This document shows positions 38,656-52,000 of a stretch of DNA of 64,000 nucleotides, in pieces. The notes under the pieces are model-generated. The model did no database searches. It was not told the DNA's origin and saw only the letters and a list, made by a program, of their open reading frames with translations. Each line of letters starts with the position of its first letter. The first letter of the stretch is position 1. The stretch is from Bicyclus anynana (taxonomy: Eukaryota > Arthropoda > Insecta > Lepidoptera > Nymphalidae). The DNA is taken from the NCBI RefSeq assembly GCF_947172395.1, contig NC_069090.1, positions 10,422,226 to 10,486,225 of the forward strand. Reading direction: 5' to 3'. Position numbers and translations under genes: made by a program.

Positions 38656-39053
38656 TTTATAAAATGACAAAGGCCTTCACAGGTTTGTTATTTTTCTTAG
38701 TCTTTAGTGTTTTATTCATAATTTTAACTTGTCCGACAAATTATATTGCTATTTACATAAAAATTCAAAATACATTAAATGTGTGTTGTAACGTATGACG
38801 TTTTTCCAATCCAATGCCATAAATCATAGAAAACCCACTACTAGTGCACCCACGTATACTTAAATAGTATATTTCGAGTACCTACTTATACCTACTTATG
38901 TCTATTGTTTAGCGACGTGGACTATGAAGGCCATCGAGAAACCTGATTTATCATTTAAGATCAAATAGTTACTATACAAAACAATAAAATTCTTTATTCA
39001 ACAAGTTTTTTTCTTTATTTAGCAAGATACACTAAATAGGTATGCTAACATAA

Positions 39054-39255
39054 GCCCTCATTCGCACGAGTTTTTTTAACAGACGTTAAAAACGCATTCA
39101 AATATACTTAGTATAAAGTTAAATGAAGGTCTATTTACAACGGCCAAAATTGAAAATGCAACACTGTTCGAAAAATAGCATCGTGTTTTAAAAACGCTAG
39201 CGTATTTGAACGCTTTTTTGACGTCCGTTAAAAAAGCTCTCGTGCGAATGAAGGC
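39054..39255. mobile_element. MITE, 202 bp, TAA target duplication
   Basis: The termini GCCCTCATTCGCACGAG and CTCGTGCGAATGAAGGC are inverted repeats with one mismatch, and the similarity extends inward ('aacagacgttaaaaacgc' against 'gcttttttgacgtccgtt'). TAA flanks both sides (39051-39053, 39256-39258). A 3-bp TWA duplication suggests the PIF/Harbinger group. No ORF. Confidence 0.8.
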
Positions 39256-40579
39256 TAACTGAAGAAAACCTTTTTGTAAGTCATACGAAATATCTCAAAA
39301 AGGATTAGATCTCGGATGTCATCTTTGTCCTCAACTGTCTATATAATTTTTAAATTATAATTATGTACTAGCCGACGCCCTGCGGTTTACCCGCGTAGTA
39401 TCCGTTTCCTTGAGAATACGGGTTTAAATTATTATAGCCTATGATACTCACAAATAACGTGGCTTTCTAGTGGTAAAAGAATTTTCCAAATCGCCTCTAC
39501 AACACCACAAACTTTACCTCTTTATAATATTTTTTATAGTCTGAGGGCTTTATGATGAAGTGGGTATCTCTCCGGACAGAACTGGACGTACCGAATACAA
39601 ACGAAAGCGTCACCTTTTGGAGTCTGATCTCGGATTTAAGCAGCGTTCGGGTGGGGTTTGTGAGCTGAGTGTATCAGTCTTGACGCCCTCGCGGCTGTAA
39701 TGGATAACGTCTACCTTAACATCCAGCTTTGCGGCAAAACATCGGTAACCTCGTCTTTGCCGCAAAGGTACGAGTAGAGGTCGATAGTCTCGCAAAAAGC
39801 GTTGCCTGTTGCTATGTTTTCGTCCGTATACATAGTACATTATGTTAAAAGTGCAGTAATTTGAAAATTACAGCCGAGGCGATATTGCTTTAGTCAAGAA
39901 GCATAGGCTGTAAATATCAAAGCGCACGTATGTCATACGACGTTTTATAACACATTTGCGAGGAAACACACTTTCTGAAAATGAATTTGCATCTTTGCCT
40001 GTTTTCCATATGATGACATTTTGATACGCTTGTAATTTTTTTGCACAGATAGCGAAGTACACACACCAAGGTTTTTTTTAAGGCAAATGCACTAAAGTCA
40101 GCCAGTATTACTCATAAAGTAAATATTTATTTTTGTGTTTCTGTTAATTATAAATGGTTGTCATTTATTGTCAAAATTATTTAAATGACAGAAATAAATG
40201 TTTATTTAAGTTATTTTTATTCATAAAATGTTAAGCATTTTTCTGACATAATACAATATACGGGTAAACACTGCGTTATCCTATTTCCTCTAATTATTCA
40301 TACTTATTCGCGAAACTGTGATGAATTTAAAGTTAAGTTAATTGACCGAATTACTCATGTTTCTGGTAATAATATATTTTCACGTGATTATTCTTAGAAT
40401 ATGTATTTATTTAAATTTGCTAGTGATTAAATTCAAACACAGGTGTTAAATATTTCATAAATTAACCATTGTTGATGGAAAACTATTGTAGGTGGCCGGA
40501 AATATACATAATTCTAGCAATTCACGGCTGAATCCTTCTAAATTGTTTTTAAAAAGATTTATCATCATCATTCATGATC

Positions 40580-41105
40580 ATCATCATCAGCCATTAGGCA
40601 TCCACTACTGGACATATACCTGTTTTAAGCAGCGCCAGCCCTCTCTATTTGGCTTTTTGCATTCAATCGATCAGCCACCTTCCGAAAGTCGCCGCTCCAC
40701 CTAGTGGGGCACAAGTATTTATATATACTAGACGACGCCCGCAACTTTGTCCGCGTGGATTTCAGTTTTTCACAAATCCCGAGGGAACTGTCGTAGATTT
40801 TTATTCAGAACTTTTAAAGGGGAACAATTCTGTCATACATGATTTTTGCGAAACTTTAACTGTTTACGCAGCCCACGCAGCGTAAGCTCTCAATAGGAAA
40901 AAAATCCCCCGATTTTGAAACATTGGTGCTCCGCTCCTATTGGTCATAGCGTGATAATATATAACCTATAGCCTCCTCGATAAATGGGCTATCTAACACT
41001 GTAAGAATTTTTCAAATCGTTCCAGTAGTTCCTGAGATTAGCGCGTTTAACCAAAGAAACAAACAAACGCAACGCTAATCTATAGTAAAATTATAAATAA
41101 TATTA
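40580..41105. repeat. Cluster of LINE-tail and dispersed repeat fragments
   Basis: 40580-40700 ('catcatcagccattaggcat...cgccgctccacctagtgggg') is a reverse-oriented LINE 3' fragment. 40730-40800 is 'ctagacgacgcccgcaactt...' of the 37560 family, and 40950-41105 is a piece of the 5092 family ending 'ttagcgcgtttaaccaaag'. Together they form a nest of truncated insertions. Confidence 0.55.
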
Positions 41106-43053
41106 GTATAGATTAGTGATAAGTAATATACGAGTCTATACTTATAAGTAAGTAACCTATATAATTAATGTGTTTGTTACATTAATCTTAAGTATGATTA
41201 TGCATTTTATATCACAGTGTTAGACAAAAGGCACAGGCTATTTATTACAGGCAGTGTGATAATATAATATTGCATTGTGCCACTTTTGTAAACCACATCC
41301 TTGAAAAATTAGTAGGTACTGAACCCATATGAAGTTCAGTATACATTTTGTAATAACAGGACAATTTTGTTATACAAATACGTGTACATTTTCTTTGTAC
41401 GATTACATCCTTGACCTCAAATATTTCGACATAACTACACAGCAGATCTCACTTAGATACAATATCATAATTTTATTCTCCATGCAAATTAAACAATATT
41501 TGTTTGGAATTTAGTATTTACCTAATTAATGTTACCTAATAGGTAAATTTCCAATTTGGTACCCAATATAGTGTATATATGTAATATAGTGACGTACCTA
41601 CTTACGAGTATATAACCAATTAGTAATTTTACTTTAATACTTATCGTTAACTAACTATCCAATAATTAACCTTAATCTTTTATTGGTCACTTTATTCACG
41701 TGATATTTAAGCGAAAAGTCACAAAAACACGAAATATCGAAAACGGCTTGACTTAGAAAGATGAAATTTGGCAGGGAGGTAGTTTATAGTAGACGTGCGA
41801 TAAGACCTGATTTTGCGAGAGGGCTGGATTAAGGAGGTGGACGGACGAAGTAACGGTTGTATGCTAGCATTTAATATTTCTACCTATCTTTAACAATAAT
41901 ACGGTATTATACCCGTAAACCGTCGACAATAAAAGTCTATTGGCTGTAAAACTTTAATGAGAAAGGGCTTTAAACTTTAACAGTCATTATGAGTTCATCA
42001 ACGTAATGGTTGTTCTGGTTGTGTTTGTTGTTGATAGTAGGTACCGCAGAAAGTACCTTTTGTATCTAAAATTTTGAGATATAAGAACAGAGTTGTACAC
42101 GTGTTAGATATATATCTCATTATGCAGTTTACACACAAGATTTACTAACCATATTTACGTGTAGGTATGTATCGGACCTTGGAAATATGTATCTATAAAC
42201 CTATTAACTTACATCATAAAAGCTACGTATAAGTTTCTATTTTGTAATAGTACATTGCAATTAATTGAAATGTAATTTATTATCATTTGATACTCATTAT
42301 TTTTATACCTGACTCTATTAAAGTTTCAACCTCATTTCACCGTTAAAATTGTAAAAATGCTAACTTAGCTTTCAAATTAGAAGATTTAAAAAATCATTTG
42401 AAATTATCATTAATATGACACTGTTGATTAGTTAATAAGGCTTAAATTATTTAAAATTTTTCTTCTTCGTAAAATTATAGCAGTGATTTACAAGGTGTAT
42501 TAAATTCTTAAAAAAACTAGGGGAGATGAAGAAGAATAACAGAAACTAATTACTAGTGTCTGTTATTCTTAAAAAAATAGGACCAGTTATTTACATGTTA
42601 TGTCTTTGTGTCTCTAGACCTAAAGTTCGATACAAAGTGACATAACTTACGTTTAGACAATCCGATAGTCAACAGTACGCTTAGCATGCGACCAACAACT
42701 TAAATTTCATGAAATTTCATTCGTTGGGACGTAAGAGATCGTCATCTTCTTCATTTTCGTTGTAGTCGTATTGGTTGATTTTTGTCCAAGTTAGGCCCAC
42801 TGAAAGTGGTGAAACCGGCCTTTAATCTTTTAAATACAAAATTGTATCCAAATCTCCAAACCCGTTTGCATCGTACGCGATATATGGATGAGATAGCTCG
42901 TTTAAATTTATTACAGTTGTATAATATTTTTTTGCAGTCTCGATGACAGCGACACCTTTAGGGCACAGCCAATGGAACAGGAAACCTGCTGACTCAATGT
43001 CAATTACGCAAACGTAAACTGGATCAAACACCGCGCGGGCGGCTACTGCAGCC

Positions 43054-46000
43054 ATGGAGCAATACCTACTGGCCGTGGCGGGCCTTTTGTCATTTATTAT
43101 TACAGGTATTTTTTTTTAAATATTTTCTACAATAAAAGGAATATCGCGCTCTATGCGTCGTGGAGGAAAGCTTTCTTAAACCTTCCGCTACCACGCATAC
43201 ATGTGAAAGGGTGAGTTAGCGTTTGATCAACAAGTAACATTAAAATTAAAATAATCTATACTAATATTATAAAGCTGAAGAGTTTGTTTGTTTGAACGCG
43301 CTAATCTCAGGAACTACTGGTCCGATTTTAAAAAATCTTTCAGTGGTAGATAGCCCATTGATCGAGGAAGGCTTTATAATTTCCCCGTATTCCTACGGGA
43401 GCAGGAACCACGCGGGTAAAACAGTGCGGCGTCAGCTAGTAAATTATATTAAGGCTGATTACATCGTTTTAGGATAATTTTCGTTATCGCTGAAGTCATG
43501 TCATCTATGGCTGAAGAGTTGTGAGTTGTTACACTAATCGCTAATGCGCCAATCACTGGAGATACGGATCGGATTGGAGTAATTTTTTTGCAATGGAGTG
43601 GTTTGAACAAAACAAAAACAGAGTTATGCCATTTCCTTCTGTTTGTAACCGATTTTCTGTTGTAATTGTAATTACTTTTTACTACTAAACAACAGAAAGA
43701 CATAAGAGCAAATAGGATTTTTTACTTTTTGTTATATTTTGGAATTTACTGACAAACATTTCAACATTATTTATGGACATAGATAACGTTTACTATACAA
43801 CATACTGGTTATTTACTTTATCAAACAAGACCGTAAACTGCAATATGTATTAGGTACCTAACTACCCTTTACTTGGCGAAAAACTTGTTTATGTTGTAAC
43901 ATATCGTGCGTAACGTATTATAATGAGCTCTTTTACTTCAGGTTGATTAGGTTAGTAGGTACTAATTACAAAGAAACTAATAATACGCTGTAACAGCATG
44001 CAGGAGTGAATAGTGACGTCATAGTGATGTTGCAGTGACTCTAGACGAGACATAGCGATGCGGATGATGTCAGCATTGTGACGGACATAGGCTTTTTGAT
44101 TAAGTTTCGAGCAACGATATTTATACTAGAGATAGGGAGCCTCAAAATTGAGGCAGACAAATGTGCATAATTGTCTTAATTTCATTTAGTCGAATGAAGG
44201 TATTTAAGCACATAATACATAAATATTTTCTACAATGTTTCGTTGTGTGTTTACTAAATGTTAAAACTATATTTACATAAATATATAATGTAAGTAAATA
44301 CAAAATTGAGCATGTGTGCGCTCAGTGGAGTCGCTAAATTCAGATCACTTTTTGCGGTGATTTTGTAGGCATGTTACATATCTAATTGGTTTCGAGAATT
44401 TCAGATGTTAGCTTTTTAAGACTTAATAAAAAGTGGGGTGCTATACGCGTATGTATATGTCTGTTTAAGACGTCTTACCTCCCAATCAGATAAATCGACT
44501 TGGACGCGTTTACTTAATCACTTTCACATTCATTAATAGTAGGTAACAGTTATCAATTACTAGTAGTAATTACAGAATAAAACTTGCATAACAGTATTAT
44601 TGCATATTAAAAATTGCATAAATATTGTCCCTCGGTATCAGTCGAGTGAACTCGTAAAGTACATACATTTTAAAGCAATTAAATAACTAATTGAGATAAA
44701 GTTTCAGATGAGGAATAAATTCAGTAACGCAAGTAGTTGGTATGTGCATAGGAGCCTTTTGCATTTGTAAGATCATTTTGATTTTTCATGCATTCACATG
44801 CAAATAATGAAGTCGGTAACCGTGAATCGTGAACAAATTACGCAGCAGCAATGAATCACGTATGATAACGTTTCAAACTGTTTGCAGATGAAAATTCCAA
44901 TCACTCATTAAAAATGATAAAGATGGTGTTGTAAAATGACTCATTTATAGTAAACTAGCGGACGCCCGCGACTTCGTCCGCGTGGAATTTAGTTTTTCAC
45001 AAATACCTGGGAAATCATGGATTTTCCGGGATAAAAAGTAGTCTATGTGTAAATCCATGCTATAATTTATCTCAATACCAAATTTCAGTTAATTCGGTTC
45101 AGTAGTTGAGGCGTGAAAGAGTAACAAACATTCATATCATCAAAATCATCAGTTTTTGCAAATCTCGGGAAACCATGGATTTTTTCGGGATAAAAAGTAG
45201 CCTATGTGTTAATCCAGAGTAAAATCTATTTCCATTTCAAATTTCAGCTAAATCGCTTTAGTAGTAGCGGCGTTATAGAGTAACTAACATCAAAACATCC
45301 AAACATTTAAACATCCGTACAAACTTTCGCGTTTATTAGTATGATTGTATTTGAATTTATTTACTACTAACAGACGCTAACGTAATTCCCGTTCCAATGG
45401 AAATACGGGGATAAAATATGGCTTAAGATACTAACAGAAAATGTGGCTTTCTATTGGTTAAAGAACTTTCAAAATCGGTTCAGTAAATCCACATATTGCC
45501 CCCTTACAACCGTATTAACTTTATATTACTCGTACCAATAAAAGAAGTAGAGATTGAGATTTGTTTCAACCGATGTTTTTACATACTTGTTTGTCTTACA
45601 ACGCCACTAAATAAATCGTATAAAATTAACGAGAACAAAACAATAGACGCAACTATAGCAATAAGTCTATAACCAGGCGTGGGATCTTTAAAATTATAAC
45701 ACAGTCCATGATATGTCCTCCCTTTCTCTACACACATAGATCCTGGACTTCCTATTGCATATATTGATTCTTCAGAATCACATCTAGACTGAGTTTCGTC
45801 AACGAACGTGTATTTGGCAACTAAACGAGCAGTCATACTTTTCGTACCGTTACTCCAATCCCTTATTTGTTTCCGCACCCAATCTTCTTTATACAGTTTA
45901 GTTAAGCTATCCACACCCCAGTGAGACTTGGTACTTGCAACTGTAGCACGTACAATACTTTTGCTAGCCGCAGCAGGTGAAGCAGTTCTCGAAGAGAACT

Positions 46001-49000
46001 TTATTATAGTGCGCCATTTTATTCCTAACGATGCTAAATATTCAAGATCTGTTATATTTTCATTATTACGGATGTATTCAATGTCTTTGTGCGCTAATAG
46101 GCCACAATATAATTTGGTCTCCAGATAGAATGGAGCACCCGGTGAAAAATTACAAACAACTCTGATATCACCATTGGATCTTTCACCGTACGCGCAGCCA
46201 ATTTTAGTTGTTTTGGCCCAAATTAATTGGACTGTATTGAAAGTGGATACCGTACTTCGACCACATCGAACATCTCGCTCAGTTAAATGTTTTCCTGCAC
46301 TAGAAAACCAAATGTGGATGCAACCAATAATTGGATATACGTAGCATTCAGGCCGGGGTGTACTGAGAAAGAAAGAAAATAGAATTTAATGTGATGAAAA
46401 ATCTAATGAAATCAAGAAGTCGAGAATATATGACCTCAAATTACCATTTAAAAAAACTCTTTGAATTTTTCGGACAACAGTATTTTGCGTATTTAGTACA
46501 CTCTAAGTGAGCTACTAAATTTTCATCGAGAGCCGAACACGGAGCTGAACCTGGCAGGCATTGGCGTAACCACGCTTGAGCCATTTCTTCTAAATCATAA
46601 TCATATGTTATTTGTTTCATGTTTGCAGCAGAAGGTAGATGGGAGTACCTCTTTGATACGCCATTTGCGATATGATTTCGCATAGTATTAATTGTGTTTA
46701 CTACTGCAGCTTGGTCTAAAATACTTGGCACGTGCACTTTGTACTCCTTATCGCATATATTTGAGATAACTATCTTCGGAAATAAACAAAGGGTATGGTC
46801 GCCGTAACATGGTTCAACTTCACACCATTTATTAACAACACGCGATATCGGCGGTTCCACTGGTTTATAGTTAGTTAGTTTTTCAATCGTGGTTTCTTTT
46901 ACGTTAACCAAATTTCCCCCATGAATGAGAAAAATGTTTTCCTTTTTCTTTTTCGATCCTAATTCTCCATACAAGATAGGCAATTCCCAACACGGAAAAT
47001 CTTGTGGAACATACCAAGTGTTATTAAATGTTTGTCTGTTATAAATAATATTGATGTCTTGATTTACGGCAGGTTCCAAATTATAAAATTTTCCGAACGG
47101 AGTGTCAGTTTCAGTTTTGTTTGGAGGACTTGCCAACTTTTCTTCTACAATTTGTTGTCGTAATAGTAGTGAACCAATTTCATCTGTATCATTGCTGTAT
47201 TTGTAATCATATTCATCAAATGAGTTTAAATTTAACGACAAAGTAGACTGGGTAGAAATTTGTTTACATTTTGTTGTTAAAAGATTTGTATGATTGCCGC
47301 CTACTGATAATTTAATTTTTTCTTTTGCTGCAACTGTTAATCCAAGGTGTGGTGCAACGTTATACGATAATATCATTTCATCTTCCACCTCATCGTCAGC
47401 TTTTTTTAAATCATTAAACAAACTTTTACTGCTAGAGACATTGGCTTTAGTTAAATGGTGGTTTTCCAATGTTCTACGAGCATCCGATGAATTAGTTACA
47501 GCGTGCGGCGTATCCGACGTATCATCTTGATCAATAAAATAATCTACATCAATATTCATAGAGTGAGTTATTAACGCGAGTAATATTAACGTTTCAATTA
47601 TAAGAGACATTATTTAACAACCAAATCCGAGGCACGACCACCTTGAAATTGGATGACAATAAGTACTTAGTATAAGTAAGAAAATAATACGAGCTTATTT
47701 CAAAAATGTATGCATATTAGTCAAATCTTCTCAAACTACATTCAATGACACGGAATATTATGATGAAATTTTTAAAAAAAAACTCCGGAGTCAAGATTCG
47801 AATAGCGGTCGTGCACCGACGCATGCGTAATGTGAACAAGTGTGGGCGTTGAAGAAGTGACTCATCGTGACAAAACAATGGACAGGATTGAATATCATAA
47901 CGTAAATAGTTATACACAATTAAAATTTATATATTGTTCATTCACAAGTTACAACGAAAACATTCATAATAATTATATTTTCATAGTTGAATAGTTTTTG
48001 AGAGCCGTGATAGCCAAGTGGATATGACCTCTGCCTCCGATTCCGGAAGGTGTGGAATCGAATCCGGTCTGGGGCATCCACCTCCAAATTTTCACTTGTG
48101 TGCATTTTAAGAAATTAAATATTACGTGTTTCAAACGGTGCAGGAAAAAACATCGTTAGGAAACCTGCATACCAGAATTTTCTTAATTCTGTGCGTGTGT
48201 AAAGTCTGCCAATCCGCATTGGGCCAGCATGGTGGACTATAACCTAACCACTCTCATTCTGAGAGGACACTTGAGCTCAGCAGTGAGCCGAATATAGATT
48301 GATAATGAGGAATTAAATAGTTTTGAACTAGATAGTATAATATACACGTATCTTTGTAATAACGTTTAGTTGTTATAATATGGTCATGTAAAAACTTAAA
48401 TAATTACAACAGCTGTTTCCTTTAAGTTCTAATTCTCTCAGGGCTCATTTTGAATGACCTTTCTCGCGCCGCTTGATACCACGTTGAATTCAATGTCGAA
48501 TACGGTCTGTTTAGTAATACACTGTTACGAAACACAAGTTTCTAGCTTGACGAAATAAAAGATATTTTTGGTGATCAGGGCCAGACCTCCTAGGAGGCTA
48601 ACAGGTCTGACCCTGTAGCGGGCTACCACCAGATTCCCCTCCTTAACAGTTCCCACGCTGCTTCTGAGAGGGTTTCCGAATTACCATGCTCTCCGATGCA
48701 CAAGGTGTCACCATAACTTATTGACTTCGGACTGATACTGACAATTTTTTTGGAAGATAACACTCTATCTTTCATATCCCGACCTCGATTCCAGATCCGA
48801 ATCTATATAGGCTATCCATATAATTTACCACATTGGATCAACTAAGCATTTAGAGCTTTATGTAATCACTTGTAACTCATTAATTGTAAGCAATATCTCT
48901 AGTTAAAACAAGGAATGTCCTAAGATGTTCGTGGTTAATTTTACCACGCTACTTACATCACTATAGACATACCTATCTATAGCACTAAACCCTATAAAGT

Positions 49001-52000
49001 ATTTTTATATGGATACAATACACTGGATTACGTAATATTTGTAACAAAACAATTAAATTCTCAAACAATAGAATCCAAAATTAAAATTACTAATTTGTTA
49101 AAAACCTTGAAAAATCGAAAACAAAGTTTAAATATTGTTTTGACCGAACTGCTCGCAGATGTTTTTTTTCCTTGACGTAATCGTAATTATCATTATCATG
49201 GCAAATCGGAAAAAAACAAAGTAATACTTGACAGAACAAGTCCACCAACCAGCTGGCCTATTCACTAATTGGTCTTCATTAAAAAAGTATTGAAATAAAC
49301 ATTAAATTAACTGAGAAGTTTCATTAACCTATTGTAGGATATCCACAAAGCGTGACCAGTAGGCACCGGATAACATTTGTTACATAAAATCTCAATTTCG
49401 TATATGTCAACTAACAAACGCCAAAGTTAGTGAATTAGCCTACTGATGTCAAGTGGAAAACCTATAATGTAACATCACATCTACTTAAGATAACATAACA
49501 TATTCGCAAGATATGCTAGGAACATGTCTCATATTGTTCCTGCACCCTTTATCATGAGATATGTGTGTTAAGCTTTACATATCTGTATTACACCAGCATC
49601 CTTTAGACTAGAACACTGTAATGTTGCTTAGCGGCAGAAATAATTATGGCAGTAGAACTTTCCCAGTCGAGTCTGTCACCAAGAGCTCTATTACCTTTAA
49701 CATTTCTATTTATTTATTTTCAGGGGTCTCCTCGCTACAATGTTACCAGTGCCTCATCAATCCGCCCCTTGGCCAGTACTACAACACAACAAAAAATCTC
49801 TGCGTCCACTTCGACTATACCGAGAGATTTATCGTGGACTGCCCATTTTCTACAATGTGTATGAAACAGGAGTTTCATCTCGACATACAGAATGGGGGTA
49901 AGTTTATCCAGAATTTTAAAAGCATATGGGTAAATTAAGAAGGTTAAACTTAATCCAAATTTAAGTAAAATATAAGTATAAAATGGTTAGTGTCAACAAA
50001 CAAACAATATATATGTGTGAGTAAGTAAACAAAGTACCTACTCGTATGAAACGCGATGATATAATTGTACTATTGTTACTCCTACCATATGATATATCAA
50101 AAGCTTTGGGTGAAAATTATTAAATTCTAATACTATAATAATTTCATTATCACACCTACTTACTTACAAACTTACACACAACTTACAAACTTACACACAA
50201 TAGCTTCCTATAAAATGGAAAAACCTGATCTAGTATTTATAGAACTAGACAAATGAATCACCTAAACACAAAATTAAATAATTATATCTCAAATACAAGT
50301 CTGATAATATTTTTTCAAGACAGTCAGAACGTGTTGATGCCAAACAAACAAGGGCAATGGTAAGACAAGGCCAAATGCAAATAATATAATTAATAACATG
50401 CAATATTTAACGTGGCGTGTCGTTTATTTGTCAAACATTGAGTTTGGCTTTCGAGTAGATTCATAAAGATTTCGTGATATTTTATAATTTAATTTTAAAA
50501 AATTGGACGAGAAAACAAAGAAAAGAGTCAAAAAGAAGCCTCTTTGACTCAAGAATGCTATTATATCTTTATATATCTTTTTAGACTTTAACGATACGAT
50601 AGCCACCGCGGCAGTATGAGACAAACAATAAAATTGTAACATTTTTATTTTTTAAGGATCATCTGCTGAAATCCTTGTCAGCTCTTCTAGTCGGTTTAGA
50701 ATCTATTTACTATCAATCATTGCTCAACTTAAATTAACTTTCAAAAGATCTTAAATCAATCAATTTGATTTAATTTCGTGTTCAGAAGAATCAATCTCAG
50801 AAGTCAGTTTGTAAACATTTGATGAATTTTAGTTTGATATTACATCAAACTAAAAGTCATTATATCTGATGATATATTATTATCTCGATGGTTAAGACAA
50901 GTGAAAATAATCTTAACAAAGGCCAAGCAAAAATTGTCTGCGACGTCAAACTTGTTGTATCAGATGTTGGTCAAGGCAAATAGCTATTATTTATATTTAT
51001 CGAAATAAATTTTAATGTATTTAACTATAGTAATTTTAAATCTGAATTGAGATAAGTGTAGGTAATATACCTGTCATGTTGTTTCTATGAACAAATACTA
51101 ATGTTAACGGCTTTTTATTTTAGCAATTTAGATCTGATTTTGGTAACTTGAATTTTTACTGCAGCAATCTTAATTTTTAACGCAATTTATAACTTCTTTC
51201 CACTTGAATATGGAATAGGTTATTATATAAAAAAAACACCAATAATGAACCCGTTTTTTTTAAAAAAACCAGTAAAGTTATTAGAGCTCGAATTAGTTAT
51301 TATCAATTAAAATTTTTAATTACCAAAAAATATAATTAAAGAATTCTGAAATTACTTTTAAAACTTTCTTTTTATTTCAGTGAGAATAACGGGCGTCCTA
51401 CTGGATTGTGCAAATCAGAAAAACGAGTACCACGATTATAAGAATGGCAAATGGTCTCCAAAGATGGAAATCTTGGAGCCTTACGAAGAAGGCTGTTCGG
51501 AAGTAGATGACAAGGGAGAACGAACAACACCTACTAAGTAAATATAAACATTACATTTCAACAAATATATTCTAAGAGGAGCTTATGCTCAACAGACGAT
51601 GATCAACTAATATATAAATGCATGAATAACTTTTAAATGTCAAGGACATGTTTATTCTACAATGTTCAATTGCAAATCTTATACAAACGAGTACATACAT
51701 ACATATTATCACACCTCATTTCCGTAGGGATAGGCAAAGACTACGTTCTCCACTTGCTACGATTCTTGTACATCTCCCTTTTTTCTTCCATTCTCATCAA
51801 TTCTTTCATACAAGCTCGTCGGTTTAGGGTACTCTTAACCTGGCTTTTAGTGACAATGTTTTCGATTTGGTTTAGGAATGTTTACATTGGCCTTTACCTT
51901 CCAAATTTCTATTCGCTTATGAATTCTTATATTGGTATCCTTTCATTCATCCTCTCTACGTGTTCATTGACTTTCCAAATATATTGTAGAGTAAACATCT

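Larger units (their letters stand above)
32074..43053. other. Long gene-poor region between the 5'-most ANKFY1 exon found and the Ly6 gene
   Basis: The missing N-terminal (BTB) exons of ANKFY1 would be expected here on the minus strand, but I could not identify them. Present are SINEs, LINE tails, MITEs and 'ctagcgga'-type repeats listed separately, one uncertain exon-like ORF (35851-36053) and a GC-rich patch (36190-36290). The remaining AT-rich sequence shows nothing I can name. Confidence 0.5.
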
